A stretch of 64,000 nt of DNA from Kineosporia mesophila (GCF_021129235.1 NZ_JAJOMA010000029.1:30843-94842); one strand, 5' to 3'. Shown: positions 8,695-17,297, counted from the first letter of the stretch. Made by a program: numbers and translations. The notes: generated by a model not told the origin, from the letters alone.

Positions 8695-9714
8695 TCAGTA
8701 GGAGTTGTGGGCCTGGCTGAAGTTCCAGGCGCCGCAGGGGGTGCCGTAGCGCTCGGCGATGTAGTCGAGGCCCCAGCGGATCTGCGTGACGGGGTTGGTC
8801 TGCCAGTCCGAGCCGGCCGAGGCCATCTTTGAGCCGGGCAGCGACTGCGGGATGCCGTAGGCGCCCGAACTGGAGTTGGTGGCCTGGTAGTTCCAGTTGC
8901 TCTCCTTGTTCCAGAGCGAGTCCAGGCAGCTGAACTCAGCACTCGACCAGCCGCGGTCGGCGACCAGCAGGCGCGCTGCGGACCGGGGGTCGCGCTGGGC
9001 GTTGCGCAGGGCCTGCTCGCGGCGTTCGGCCGCGGCCTTGACCCGGGCGGCGGCCAGCTGGGCCTGCCGGTACTGGCGGAAGGCCGCCTTCGCCTTGGAC
9101 GGTGAGGTCTCACGCTGGGTCTGGCGCCGGGCCGCATCGGCCCGGGCCTGCTCGGCCTGAGCCGATGCCTCTTCCAGTTCGGCGGCGCGGAGCTGCTTCT
9201 CCTCGTCCGTCAGCACGAGGGCGGAGGCCGCCAGGTCGGAGTTCGTGGCGTCCGGGCCACCGAACGTGTGCTCGGCCAGGTACGACGCACCCGCACCCTG
9301 CGCACCGACCACCAGCGCCATGACGAGCAGCCGGGCCGCGCCGGCCTTTCCCTTGCCCAGCCGGGGGACGGTGGGCCGGAACGGGTCCCGCGAGACCGGC
9401 AACGGCACGTCCACACCGGCGGGCCGCCACGCACTGGCCTGCGGGAGCGGGAGGGACGCGGGGGTCGGGGCGAGGGTGTCCGGCATCAGGGAGTACGGAT
9501 TGAGCGGAGGACGACGAACCGCCTCGGCACTGCGCGACGCCGTCGGCGGCGTGGGCGGGCGGTGCCCACCGGCCGGGCCCGACGGACGCCCGCCCGCGGG
9601 GCGGCTCGGGTGGCTCGAACGCCGGGTGGCGGCCCGGGCCTCGGCCCGCCGCAGCTCGGAGCGTTTGGGATAACTCCGGGGCTCCTCCAGGAGAGGTCCC
9701 GGTCCTTCCGTCAC
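8695..9714 (-). CDS. Membrane-anchored lysozyme-like (lytic transglycosylase fold) protein
   Basis: From GTG 9714 the protein has 339 residues: a basic, Pro-rich cytoplasmic N terminus, one membrane segment (LLVMALVVGAQGAGASYL), an Ala/Glu/Arg-rich coiled coil of about 80 residues, and a C-terminal lysozyme-like domain with catalytic Glu in WNKESNWNY (about residue 271) and the AYGIPQSLPGSKM and WNFSQAHNSY segments. It probably cleaves peptidoglycan outside the membrane. A more upstream start at 9786 is possible but lies beyond a hairpin. No Shine-Dalgarno is seen at either start. Confidence 0.78.
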   Translation of the reverse strand: MTEGPGPLLEEPRSYPKRSELRRAEARAATRRSSHPSRPAGGRPSGPAGGHRPPTPPTASRSAEAVRRPPLNPYSLMPDTLAPTPASLPLPQASAWRPAGVDVPLPVSRDPFRPTVPRLGKGKAGAARLLVMALVVGAQGAGASYLAEHTFGGPDATNSDLAASALVLTDEEKQLRAAELEEASAQAEQARADAARRQTQRETSPSKAKAAFRQYRQAQLAAARVKAAAERREQALRNAQRDPRSAARLLVADRGWSSAEFSCLDSLWNKESNWNYQATNSSSGAYGIPQSLPGSKMASAGSDWQTNPVTQIRWGLDYIAERYGTPCGAWNFSQAHNSY

Positions 9715-9716
9715 AG

Positions 9717-9753
9717 CCAGGCCACCATTGTCACGAGGACAACGGTGGCCTGG
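9717..9753 (-). terminator. Strong hairpin ending 2 nt before the lysozyme-like start codon
   Basis: On the minus strand two 16-nt arms (9753-9738 and 9732-9717) pair completely, with one G-U wobble, around a 5-nt loop. It lies downstream of the DUF4126 gene, so it may terminate that transcript. Because it abuts the GTG at 9714 it could also hide the start or mark an attenuator. Confidence 0.5.
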
Positions 9754-9875
9754 CCGACAGCTGTGCACAAGTACCTCGATCAACAATCACCGAGGGCTAC
9801 GGCGTCGGGTCACGGGGTGATGCGGACCGAGCCGATGACGAAACCACCGCCCCTCCTACCGGGGCAGCGCACCCT

Positions 9876-9918
9876 GCCCGTCAGCGGCACTGCCCGTCAG
9901 CGGCACTGCCCGTCAGCG
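9876..9918. repeat. 16-bp tandem repeat, 2.7 copies
   Basis: The unit GCCCGTCAGCGGCACT occurs twice perfectly at 9876-9891 and 9892-9907, followed by 11 matching bases. It lies in the gap between the DUF4126 gene and the lysozyme-like gene and has no coding frame of its own that I can support. Confidence 0.85.
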
Positions 9919-9974
9919 TCCACCGGCCCGGCGACCAGGTCCACGTCCGGATGAGCCGATCGGAGGGGTACTTC

Positions 9975-10586
9975 TCAGGTGCCGACGGGCAGTTCCTGGG
10001 TGCGGTCGAGCTTGCGGTGCCGACGCGAGGCCCAGCGTCGCCAGATGCTCACCATCGCCCAGACCATGAGGACGAGGACCACCAGGATCACGACCGGTGC
10101 GAAGATCGCCAGCACGCTGACGACCACGGAGATCACGTCTTCCACGGTCGAGATCACCGGCGCCCCGAAACCGGCTGTGCTGACGTTCACCACCGGGCGC
10201 ACCGCGGATTTCGTCGCGTGGGTGAGCCCGGCGACCGCCACCCCGATGACCGCTCCGGCCCAGGGGTTGTCACGCATCCACTGGCTGTTGTCCAGGTTCT
10301 GCGCGCTGAACGTGGCGCTGGAGATCAGGCCACCGATCGTGGGGCGCACCAGGGTCTGCACCACGTCGTTCATGTGGTCGACCACCGGCACCTTGTCCAG
10401 CACCAGCTCGGCGACCAGCAGCAGGGCCCCGATCCCGATGGCCCAGTTCGAGGTCACCCAGTCGTACTCGGTGGGCAGCGCGATCACCTCGGTGAGCCGC
10501 GCCACCATGGCGACCAGTACGAACGGGATCCACGCGTTCAGACCGGCGGCTGCGGCCAGCCCGGAACCGGTAAGAGCAGCGATCAC
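9975..10586 (-). CDS. DUF4126 membrane protein
   Basis: The 203-residue protein carries about five hydrophobic segments (GSGLAAAAGLNAWIPFVLVA at the N terminus, then IGIGALLLVAELVL, AGAVIGVAVAGLTH and a long one near residues 150-180) and matches the DUF4126 family, a widespread membrane protein of unknown role. The GTG start at 10586 has GGAGGATTGTC before it. It is transcribed alone; a hairpin 220 bp downstream may end its transcript. Confidence 0.8.
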   Translation of the reverse strand: MIAALTGSGLAAAAGLNAWIPFVLVAMVARLTEVIALPTEYDWVTSNWAIGIGALLLVAELVLDKVPVVDHMNDVVQTLVRPTIGGLISSATFSAQNLDNSQWMRDNPWAGAVIGVAVAGLTHATKSAVRPVVNVSTAGFGAPVISTVEDVISVVVSVLAIFAPVVILVVLVLMVWAMVSIWRRWASRRHRKLDRTQELPVGT

Positions 10587-10772
10587 GACAATCCTCCGAC
10601 GTCACGGGCCATGTCCGGGATTGTGCCGGATCGGCAGCCCGGCGCGACCTCATCCACACCATGGCAACAGGTGTGACGAAGAGTGTCAAAGGCAACCAAA
10701 TCACGTCGTCCACACGCAACGAAACCGAAGGGCGCCGCGTCCTGCTCCAGATCTGCGGGAGCCCTCGGAGAT

Positions 10773-10812
10773 GAAGGACGACGGAGAGACTCGAGTCTCT
10801 CCGTCGTCCTTC
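10773..10812 (-). terminator. 40-bp perfect palindrome, terminator of the response regulator gene
   Basis: The sequence is a perfect 20 + 20 inverted repeat without a loop, starting 3 nt after the response regulator stop codon on the minus strand. There is no T-tract, as is usual for actinomycete intrinsic terminators. GAGAT and GTCTC just outside it extend the pairing with one mismatch. Confidence 0.8.
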
Positions 10813-10815
10813 GTC

Positions 10816-11502
10816 TCAGAGATCGTCGAGAGAGACCAGACCGTCCTGGATCGCCCGTGCCACCAGCGTGGCCTTGGTCGAGGCGGGCCGCCCGGTGTTC
10901 GCGTACTTGATCCGCACCCGGTCGATGTAGGTGGACACCGTGCGCGCCGAGATGCCCAGCTTCTGCCCGACGAGATCCTTGCTCTCGCACCGGAACCACT
11001 CGAGCAGCACGTCGACCTCGCGGGGGGCCAGCTCGGGGCGGATCCGGCGCTGGTCCACGCCCATCGCGCCGGCGAGCGACGGCGACACGTACGGCCGCGA
11101 CTCGTGGGCGGCCCGCACCGCGTCGACCAGGTGGGCCTGCCCCTCGGCCTTGGTGAGATAGGTGAAGGCACCGATCTCCAGGCAGGTGAGCGCGGTGTCG
11201 CTGTCCTCGCGCATGGAGTAGACCACCACCTGCCGGCCGTGCTCGACCAGGCGGGACAGATCGGCGTAGGCGGGGGCCCCACCCAGTTGCAGGTCCATCA
11301 CCACCACGGGCACCGAGCGGCCCGGCTCCAGCCAGGCCACCGACAGGTCCGACCCGGCGGCGACCACCTCCACCGCGGGGCTGGCCATCACCATCCAGGC
11401 GTGCACCCCGGCCAGGATCGCCGGGTGGTCGTCCACCAGCACCACTTTCACGCCGACGTCGTCAGCCTGGTCCGGGACGGCCTGATCGGCTGCGCTGTCC
11501 AC
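10816..11502 (-). CDS. LuxR/NarL-family response regulator, orphan
   Basis: The 228-residue protein has a receiver domain with acidic pair D24-D25 (VLVDDHP), phospho-acceptor D70 in VVVMDLQL and K118 in YLTKAEG, and a C-terminal LuxR helix-turn-helix (LAPREVDVLLEWFRCESKDL). The GTG start at 11502 is preceded by GGTGGAGGTGAC. No histidine kinase gene is adjacent: the 725-bp region upstream holds only hairpins and a short coding-like stretch ending one base before this start. It is followed by a perfect palindromic terminator. Confidence 0.88.
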   Translation of the reverse strand: MDSAADQAVPDQADDVGVKVVLVDDHPAILAGVHAWMVMASPAVEVVAAGSDLSVAWLEPGRSVPVVVMDLQLGGAPAYADLSRLVEHGRQVVVYSMREDSDTALTCLEIGAFTYLTKAEGQAHLVDAVRAAHESRPYVSPSLAGAMGVDQRRIRPELAPREVDVLLEWFRCESKDLVGQKLGISARTVSTYIDRVRIKYANTGRPASTKATLVARAIQDGLVSLDDL

Positions 11503-11637
11503 GTCACCTCCACCCGAAGTCGGCGCCGGAGTCGGTGGTCACCGACAGCCGGTTCGCCCGTTCACGCCCCACCACACCGAGCCGCCCGGACGGCGATTGA
11601 TACGCCTGGGGCGGTTCTGTGACAGGGACGACGGGCC

Positions 11638-11660
11638 CGGGCGCAGAACGTCTGCGCCCG
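11638..11660. terminator. Hairpin with 10-bp arms and 3-nt loop
   Basis: CGGGCGCAGA pairs perfectly with TCTGCGCCCG around ACG. It resembles an intrinsic terminator but no convincing gene ends beside it. Confidence 0.55.
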
Positions 11661-11780
11661 ACGGCCTTGGGCAGGCTCGGGCGAGGCCACGCGCGATGCA
11701 CCGGGAGTAACGACACCGGGGCATTATGGCAGCAGGGCATGCCAAAAGGGACTTTTGTCACCTCTCGGTAACGAGCCCTC

Positions 11781-11857
11781 ACGCCCGGTCAGAAAATCGA
11801 CCGGGCGTCCCTGACGTCGAGTCGGGCTCGGCACCCGCCCCTCCCCGGGTGCCGAGC
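11781..11857. terminator. Tandem hairpins 17 bp apart
   Basis: Arms ACGCCCGGTC/GACCGGGCGT (11781-11790 and 11799-11808) and GCTCGGCACCCG/CGGGTGCCGAGC (11826-11837 and 11846-11857) each enclose an 8-nt loop. They may be a double terminator or part of a structured RNA; no gene ends next to them. Confidence 0.5.
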
Positions 11858-12228
11858 AACCCCATCCCCACCTTGATCAGGTGGAAGAGGCCGACGCTCT
11901 TGACGCGTTAAGAAGTCTGTTTCATCACCGGGGGCGGTGGTGTCCGTCAAACAGCCCACATTTGGCGACAGAGTGTGGCGACCCTGCACATCACCTTCCG
12001 TTATGCCTGCTTTGAGCGGTATTCCGGTCGGCGACGAACGGCCGGTGCGAACCCGGGCGGCCCACCGGTCGACACCTGTCTGATACTCCGACTTCGGGAG
12101 GATGGCCCCCCGCACCCAGGACGATCCGTCTCATACCGCAGGCTGATTCGGCCCCGCGGAAGCAACCGTACTGTTCGTGACAAGCGTCATGGAGGTGACG
12201 CCATCGCAGATCCTTTGAGGGGACCCCC

Positions 12229-13881
12229 GTGAACCCGAACCAACGCCGCGCCCGTCCGCGAATCGCACCCACCGCCGCCGTAGCCGGTGTCACCCTGACC
12301 GCCGTGCTGGCCGGCTCCGTGGTCACCGCCGCGGGGGTCAAGGCCGCCGAGCGGGTCTCCGGCAGCCCCACCGCCGCGGCCACCGCCTCACCGGTGCTCG
12401 ACCTGGTCGTGCCGGTGAAGACCCAGACCGTGGCGCGGTACAAGGGAGAATCGATCGGCCTGTACGGCCTCGGCTTCTACGCCGTCGCCCCCAAGACCGT
12501 CGAGATCCGCACCCAGCGCGGCACGTCGTACAAGGACCCGATCGCCACCACCCTGATGGTGGGCGAGGGCGCCGAGCAGACCACGACGAAGCTGCCCGCC
12601 GGCATCACCGCCAACCCGTCCACGTTCACCAAGTTCCTCGACGTCCGGGTGACGAACCCGGCGGGCAAGTCGGTGTACTCGTCGAAGGTCGACTTCTGCC
12701 TGAACTCCTACGAGCAGAACCGGGTCTCGGCCGACGCGGTGGCCGAGACGCCGTACCCGCAGCAGTGCGGCAACCACCCCTACGCGCTCGGCGGCGTCTT
12801 CGGCCTGCCCGCGGGCTGGGCCACCCCCGTCCTCGGCGACTACAGCTCGACGCCCAGCTTCGCGGGCAAGGACGGCACTTACACGCTCAAGGCCACCGTG
12901 AACAAGCAGTGGCGCAAGGCCCTCAAGATCTCCGACGCGGACGCCACCTCGACGATCAAGGTGAAGGTCAAGACGGTCAAGGAGGGCTCGGGCTACGGGG
13001 CCGGCGCGACCCACGACATGAACCACAACCACGGCGTGACGATGGCCGGCATGGACATGAACGCCAAGGAGCTGTCCCCGCAGCACGCCGCCCGGGAGGC
13101 CGCCCGCAAGGCCGCCCTGGGCGCGCCGAACACCCCGGCGGCGACGAAACCCAGCTCCAGCCGGATCTCCTCGGCCGCGGCCGCCGACCTGCCGAAGCCC
13201 GACCTGCGCTCGCTGCCCGCCTACCAGATCGCGCTCGACACCACGAGCCGCAAGAAGAAGACCTACCTGTCCTTCGGCGCCACGGTCTGGAACGCGGGCC
13301 CGTCACCGCTGGTGGTGGACGGCTTCCGGCAGAACGGCAAGAGCGTGCTGGACGCCTACCAGTACTTCTTCGACAAAGACGGCAAGCAGGTCGGCTACAC
13401 CCCCGCCGGCTCGATGCAGTGGGACCCGCGCACGGGCCACAACCACTGGCACTTCAAGGACTTCGCCTCCTACCGGCTGCTCGACTCGACCAAGAAGAAG
13501 GCCATCATCAGCGGCAAGGAGGCCTTCTGCCTGGCCCCGACCGACGCTGTCGACCTGAACGTGGACGGTGCGCAGTGGCAGCCGGCCTCGACCGACCTGT
13601 ACACCGCCTGCGGCCAGGGCAACGCGAATCTGCTGAGCATCCGCGAGGTCCTGAACACCGGCTGGGGTGACACCTACGGCCAGTACCTGCCGGGCCAGTC
13701 GTTCAACATCACGAACGTGAAGAACGGCGTCTACTACATCCAGACGATCGCGAACCCGAGCAAGAAGCTCGCCGAGTCGAACTACGCCAACAACTCGGCG
13801 CTGCGCAAGGTCAAGATCGGCGGGAAGCCGGGCGGCAAGCGCACGATCAAGATCTACCCCTACCAGGGCATCGGCGGCTGA
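12229..13881 (+). CDS. Secreted lysyl-oxidase-like protein with Met/His-rich insert
   Basis: This 550-residue protein has an N-terminal signal segment (TAAVAGVTLTAVLAGSVVTA), an N-terminal beta-rich domain, a Met/His-rich stretch (HDMNHNHGVTMAGMDM, about residues 261-276) and a C-terminal lysyl-oxidase domain. Copper ligands H404, H406 and H408 (HNHWH), K430 in SGKEAFCL and Y483 in GDTYGQY match the copper site and cofactor-forming residues of lysyl oxidases. The GTG start at 12229 has GAGGGG upstream. It is a paralogue of the gene at 5525, with long identical stretches in the catalytic part. The substrate may be a surface protein or peptidoglycan amine, which is inference. Confidence 0.86.
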   Translation: MNPNQRRARPRIAPTAAVAGVTLTAVLAGSVVTAAGVKAAERVSGSPTAAATASPVLDLVVPVKTQTVARYKGESIGLYGLGFYAVAPKTVEIRTQRGTSYKDPIATTLMVGEGAEQTTTKLPAGITANPSTFTKFLDVRVTNPAGKSVYSSKVDFCLNSYEQNRVSADAVAETPYPQQCGNHPYALGGVFGLPAGWATPVLGDYSSTPSFAGKDGTYTLKATVNKQWRKALKISDADATSTIKVKVKTVKEGSGYGAGATHDMNHNHGVTMAGMDMNAKELSPQHAAREAARKAALGAPNTPAATKPSSSRISSAAAADLPKPDLRSLPAYQIALDTTSRKKKTYLSFGATVWNAGPSPLVVDGFRQNGKSVLDAYQYFFDKDGKQVGYTPAGSMQWDPRTGHNHWHFKDFASYRLLDSTKKKAIISGKEAFCLAPTDAVDLNVDGAQWQPASTDLYTACGQGNANLLSIREVLNTGWGDTYGQYLPGQSFNITNVKNGVYYIQTIANPSKKLAESNYANNSALRKVKIGGKPGGKRTIKIYPYQGIGG

Positions 13882-13906
13882 GCCGGATCTGAACCGCCCG
13901 TACATC

Positions 13907-13945
13907 GCCGGCGCCCTGGGACACCCCCTGTCCCCGGGCGCCGGC
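13907..13945 (+). terminator. Terminator of the lysyl-oxidase-like gene
   Basis: Two 17-nt arms (13907-13923 and 13929-13945) pair with a single mismatch around a 5-nt C-rich loop, 25 bp after the stop codon. Confidence 0.8.
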
Positions 13946-13991
13946 CGGTTTCGACCTGCCCCGATACCGGGCGCGACGTAGCGTGCCGACC

Positions 13992-15719
13992 ATGACCACC
14001 GTGGCCGACATGATCATCGACAGCCTGCACCGACTCGGCGTCCGCACGGTCTGGGGCGTCGTCGGTGACGCCCTGAACCCGCTCACCGACGCCATTCGGC
14101 GCAACCCCGACATGCGCTGGATCGGCGTGCGGCACGAGGAGGCCGGGGCCTTCGCCGCCGGCGCCCAGGCCCAGGTCTCCGGCACGCTCGGGGTGTGCAT
14201 GGGCACGGTCGGTCCCGGCTCGATCCACCTGCTCAACGGTCTCTACGACGCGAAGAAGTCGCAGGCCCCGGTGCTCGCCATCTGCGGTCAGGTGCCGACG
14301 CCCGAGATCGGCAGCGACTACTTCCAGGAAATCGACAACGACCTGCTCTTCACCGACGTGGCCGGCTTCCGGGCCACGGTGACCTCGGCCGCGCAGATGC
14401 CCCGGCTGCTGTCGCAGGCCGTGAACGCGGCCTACGCCGGGCCCGGTGTCGCCGTGCTCACCCTGCCCGGCGACGTCGGTGAGATGGAGATGCCCGCCGA
14501 TGCGGGTCGTCCTCAATTCGTCACCGCCCGCCCGGTGCCCCACCCCGACCCCCAGGTGCTCGAGGACGCGGTCACTCTCCTCGAGGAGGCCTCGAACGTC
14601 ACGATCCTGGCGGGCATCGGGGCCGCGGCGGCCAAGGACGAACTGCTCGCCCTGGCCGGGAAGCTCTCGGCCCCGATGGTCCTCACGATCAAGGGCAAGG
14701 GCCTGGAGGAGAACAACCCGTTCGAGGTGGGCCAGAGCGGCCTGATCGGGAATCCCGCCAGCAAGACCGCTTTCGACGGCGCCGACGTACTGCTGATGGT
14801 GGGCACGGACTTCCCGTACCCGGAGTGGCTGCCGAAGGTGCCGACGATCCAGATCGACGTGAAGGCCGAGCACATCGGCCGCCGCACCCCGGTGCAGGTG
14901 GGCCTGGTCGCCGACGCCGCCGTCGGCGTCCGTTCCCTGACCGCCCGGGTGACCGCCAAGCCCGGCACCGGCCACCTCGACAAGGCGCGCGAGCACTACG
15001 CGGACTGGCGCGAACGGCAGCAGGCCCTGCTCGGCGGGGGTAAGGGCTCGCTGCCGGGCCGGATCCTGGCCAGGGCGCGGCGCCCCTTCGAGAACCCCTC
15101 CGGCCGGATCCGCCCCGAACTGCTGGCCGACGTCGTCGACCGGGTGGCGGCGCCCGACGCCGTGATCACCACCGACACCGGAATGTCGACGGTCTGGGCC
15201 TCACGGTTCCTGCGGATGCGCGGAAACCGGCAGCTGGTGGGCTCATTCGGTCTGGGTTCGATGGCCAACGCGATGCCCCAGGCCCTCGGCATCCAAGCGC
15301 TCGACACCGGGCGCGAGGTGGTGTCGCTGTCCGGCGACGGCGGCCTGACCATGCTGCTGGGCGACCTGATCACCGCCGTCGTCGAGCAGTTGCCGGTGCG
15401 AGTGGTGGTTTTCAACAACGGACGCCTGGGCATGGTGAAGCTCGAACAGGAGCAGGTGGGCCTGCCGGAGTTCGGCACGGTGCTGACCAACCCCGACCTG
15501 GCGGCCGTGGCCCGCAGCCTCGGCTGGAGCAGCTGGCGCGTCGAGAAGGCCGAAGACCTGGAGGAGATCACCCGCAAGGCCTTCGCCACGCCGGGCCCGG
15601 TGCTGCTCGATGTACTCACGAACCCGGACGAGATCTCCCTTCCGCCCCAGGTCACGTCGGACAAGGCCTGGGGCTTCGCGATCGCCAAGGTGAAGGAGAC
15701 GCTGGAGAGCCCAGCGTAA
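13992..15719 (+). CDS. Thiamine pyrophosphate enzyme, pyruvate oxidase/dehydrogenase (PoxB-like)
   Basis: The 575-residue protein matches the PoxB branch of TPP enzymes, which oxidatively decarboxylate pyruvate to acetate or acetyl phosphate. The TPP-activating Glu is E49 or E50 in VRHEEAGAF, the central FAD/cofactor domain follows, and the TPP/Mg motif starts with GDGGLTMLLGD and ends with FNNGRLGM. A GTG lies at 13983, but ATG 13992 is chosen because TAGCGT sits exactly 7 nt before it as a leaderless -10. FAD and quinone use are inferred from the family; some relatives are acetolactate synthases. Confidence 0.82.
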   Translation: MTTVADMIIDSLHRLGVRTVWGVVGDALNPLTDAIRRNPDMRWIGVRHEEAGAFAAGAQAQVSGTLGVCMGTVGPGSIHLLNGLYDAKKSQAPVLAICGQVPTPEIGSDYFQEIDNDLLFTDVAGFRATVTSAAQMPRLLSQAVNAAYAGPGVAVLTLPGDVGEMEMPADAGRPQFVTARPVPHPDPQVLEDAVTLLEEASNVTILAGIGAAAAKDELLALAGKLSAPMVLTIKGKGLEENNPFEVGQSGLIGNPASKTAFDGADVLLMVGTDFPYPEWLPKVPTIQIDVKAEHIGRRTPVQVGLVADAAVGVRSLTARVTAKPGTGHLDKAREHYADWRERQQALLGGGKGSLPGRILARARRPFENPSGRIRPELLADVVDRVAAPDAVITTDTGMSTVWASRFLRMRGNRQLVGSFGLGSMANAMPQALGIQALDTGREVVSLSGDGGLTMLLGDLITAVVEQLPVRVVVFNNGRLGMVKLEQEQVGLPEFGTVLTNPDLAAVARSLGWSSWRVEKAEDLEEITRKAFATPGPVLLDVLTNPDEISLPPQVTSDKAWGFAIAKVKETLESPA

Positions 15720-15880
15720 GAGGGGGATAAATCGTGACAACGAGAACATCACGAATTCATCCGTGCTCCTGCTTAATTCATCTTCAGATGTCAGACTGAT
15801 CCGATTCGCACGGCGGACAGTCCGCGGGGGGCTTGCGACGATCAGGAAGACGAGGCGTAAGTCTCACGAGGTATGTCCCC

Positions 15881-16759
15881 GTGCAATCGCTGAAGACTCT
15901 GCTGACCGCGCCGGGCGCGCGCCGTCGCAGCCTGCTGGTCATCGTCGGTTCCGTCTGCGTCTTCCTGGGCGTGATCGTCGCGGCCGTCAGCCTCATCCGG
16001 CCCGGCGGCGACGAGCCCGGGAAGGCCAACACCTCGGCCGCTTCCTACGTGCAGCCCCAGATCCCGACCGGCAGCACCACCACGCGGGCATCGGTGTCGC
16101 CCGCCCCGACCAGGACCACCCAGGCACCCCGGCACACCGCACGGGACCAGGGCGGCCAGGCCGGCCAGGGTTCGCAGTCGACCCGGACGATGACCCGGAC
16201 CGTCACGCAGACCCAGGACGCCCCGGACGACGACTCCGACACCCCGGCGAAGAAGAAGCCGAAGGCCACGAAGACCGTCACGCAGACGATCGTCCGGATC
16301 GCCGGCACCGATGCCGTGCTGACCGGGCCCTCGCAGATCCGGAACCAGAGCACCGGCCTCTGCCTGGACCTCGGCGGCTACGAGGCGGTGGATCCGGCCA
16401 CCCACACCGCGCAGTTCACCTGCAACGCCGGCGACGCCGACAACCAGGAGTACGAGCGGCTCAAGGTCGGCGGCCAGTACCTGCTGCGCAACGTGAAGAG
16501 CGACCTGTGCGTGGACGTTCCCAACTACGGCTCCGAGCCGGCCGGGAGCGACCTGAACGTCTTCGACTGCACGCCCGGTGACGCCGACAACCAGATGTTC
16601 CGGTTCCAGGCCAGCGGCTCCGGTTACCAGATCATCAACGGCAAGAGCAATCTGTGCGTGGACGTCTCCACCGCGAACGGCCGGGTCAGCGAGCTCGACC
16701 AGCCGCTCACCATGGCGGAGTGCGGTTCCACCAGCACCCAGGTGTGGACGTTCGCCTGA
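15881..16759 (+). CDS. Membrane-anchored ricin-type beta-trefoil lectin-domain protein
   Basis: From GTG 15881 (GAGG 9 nt upstream) the protein has 292 residues: a short basic start, one membrane segment (SLLVIVGSVCVFLGVIVAAV), a Thr/Gln-rich linker of about 90 residues with repeated TxTVTQT, and a C-terminal ricin-type domain of three repeats (STGLCLDLGG, KSDLCVDV, KSNLCVDV) with QxF/QxW-like ends. It probably binds glycans outside the cell. No catalytic domain is attached. A TTG at 15833 would extend it without adding a feature. Confidence 0.8.
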   Translation: MQSLKTLLTAPGARRRSLLVIVGSVCVFLGVIVAAVSLIRPGGDEPGKANTSAASYVQPQIPTGSTTTRASVSPAPTRTTQAPRHTARDQGGQAGQGSQSTRTMTRTVTQTQDAPDDDSDTPAKKKPKATKTVTQTIVRIAGTDAVLTGPSQIRNQSTGLCLDLGGYEAVDPATHTAQFTCNAGDADNQEYERLKVGGQYLLRNVKSDLCVDVPNYGSEPAGSDLNVFDCTPGDADNQMFRFQASGSGYQIINGKSNLCVDVSTANGRVSELDQPLTMAECGSTSTQVWTFA

Positions 16760-16772
16760 CGTTCCCGAACGA

Positions 16773-16808
16773 AGAACGGCGCCGGGCCTCAGGGCCCGGC
16801 GCCGTTCT
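16773..16808. terminator. Bidirectional terminator between lectin and DoxX genes
   Basis: Perfect 16-bp arms (AGAACGGCGCCGGGCC and its complement) enclose the loop TCAG. It lies between the convergent stop codons at 16759 and 16824. Confidence 0.88.
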
Positions 16809-16823
16809 GGTTCGACAGACAGA

Positions 16824-17297
16824 TCAGGAAGCGGTCTCCAGCGAACGGCTCCCGGCGGGGACCCGCTCCAGACCGGCGACACCGCGTGCGAGGCGCGGCG
16901 AGATCACCCGGTCGAGGCTGATCCGGCCGGCGCCGACGCCCGCGAGCAGCAGCGAGAACGCGGCGAGGATCAGCACGTACTCGTAGCCACCGTTCTGCGA
17001 GAACAGCCCGGCGTCGCGGTGGGCGAACCAGAGGGCACCGAGCATGTTGCCCACCTGAAGGATGCCGGCCAGGGGCACCAGCAAGCCCGCGATCATCAGA
17101 ATTCCGCCGACGAGTTCGACGATCATGGCGAACCATGCCGCGGCCGTGGCCGCCGGGATCCCCATGGCGTCGAAACCTGCTGCCGTAGCGTCCATTCCGT
17201 TCGTGCTGAACTTCTGCCAACCGTGGGCGATGAAGACCACCCCGAAAGCGACACGGGCGATGAGGATGATGACGTCACGCAGCAAAAGGGAATTCAC
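16824..17297 (-). CDS. DoxX-family membrane protein (copy 1)
   Basis: The 157-residue protein has four membrane segments and the DoxX signature FIAHGWQKFSTNGMDATA. DoxX proteins are linked in mycobacteria to a membrane oxidoreductase complex with superoxide dismutase and a thiol transferase, but no such partner is nearby. GTG at 17297 is chosen, with GAAAGGACCCTT upstream; the longer frame to 17453 is A/T-rich and unlike coding sequence. The gene at 17578 is a close paralogue in the same orientation, so this is a tandem duplication. Confidence 0.85.
   Translation of the reverse strand: MNSLLLRDVIILIARVAFGVVFIAHGWQKFSTNGMDATAAGFDAMGIPAATAAAWFAMIVELVGGILMIAGLLVPLAGILQVGNMLGALWFAHRDAGLFSQNGGYEYVLILAAFSLLLAGVGAGRISLDRVISPRLARGVAGLERVPAGSRSLETAS

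Larger units (their letters stand above)
11503..12228. other. 725-bp intergenic region with three strong hairpins
   Basis: No gene longer than about 60 codons has convincing codon use. Three hairpins are visible: 11638-11660 (10-bp arms, loop ACG), 11781-11808 (10-bp arms, 8-nt loop) and 11826-11857 (12-bp arms, 8-nt loop). The stretch 11504-11600 on the minus strand has coding-like third positions and stops one base before the response regulator start. The right-hand 350 bp should hold the promoter of the lysyl-oxidase-like gene. Confidence 0.6.

Noticed and set aside
11504..11782. 92-residue minus-strand frame before the response regulator as a full gene
   Set aside because: Its first half is A/T-rich at third positions with no ribosome-binding site; only the last 30 codons look coding, so it is reported as a possible remnant.
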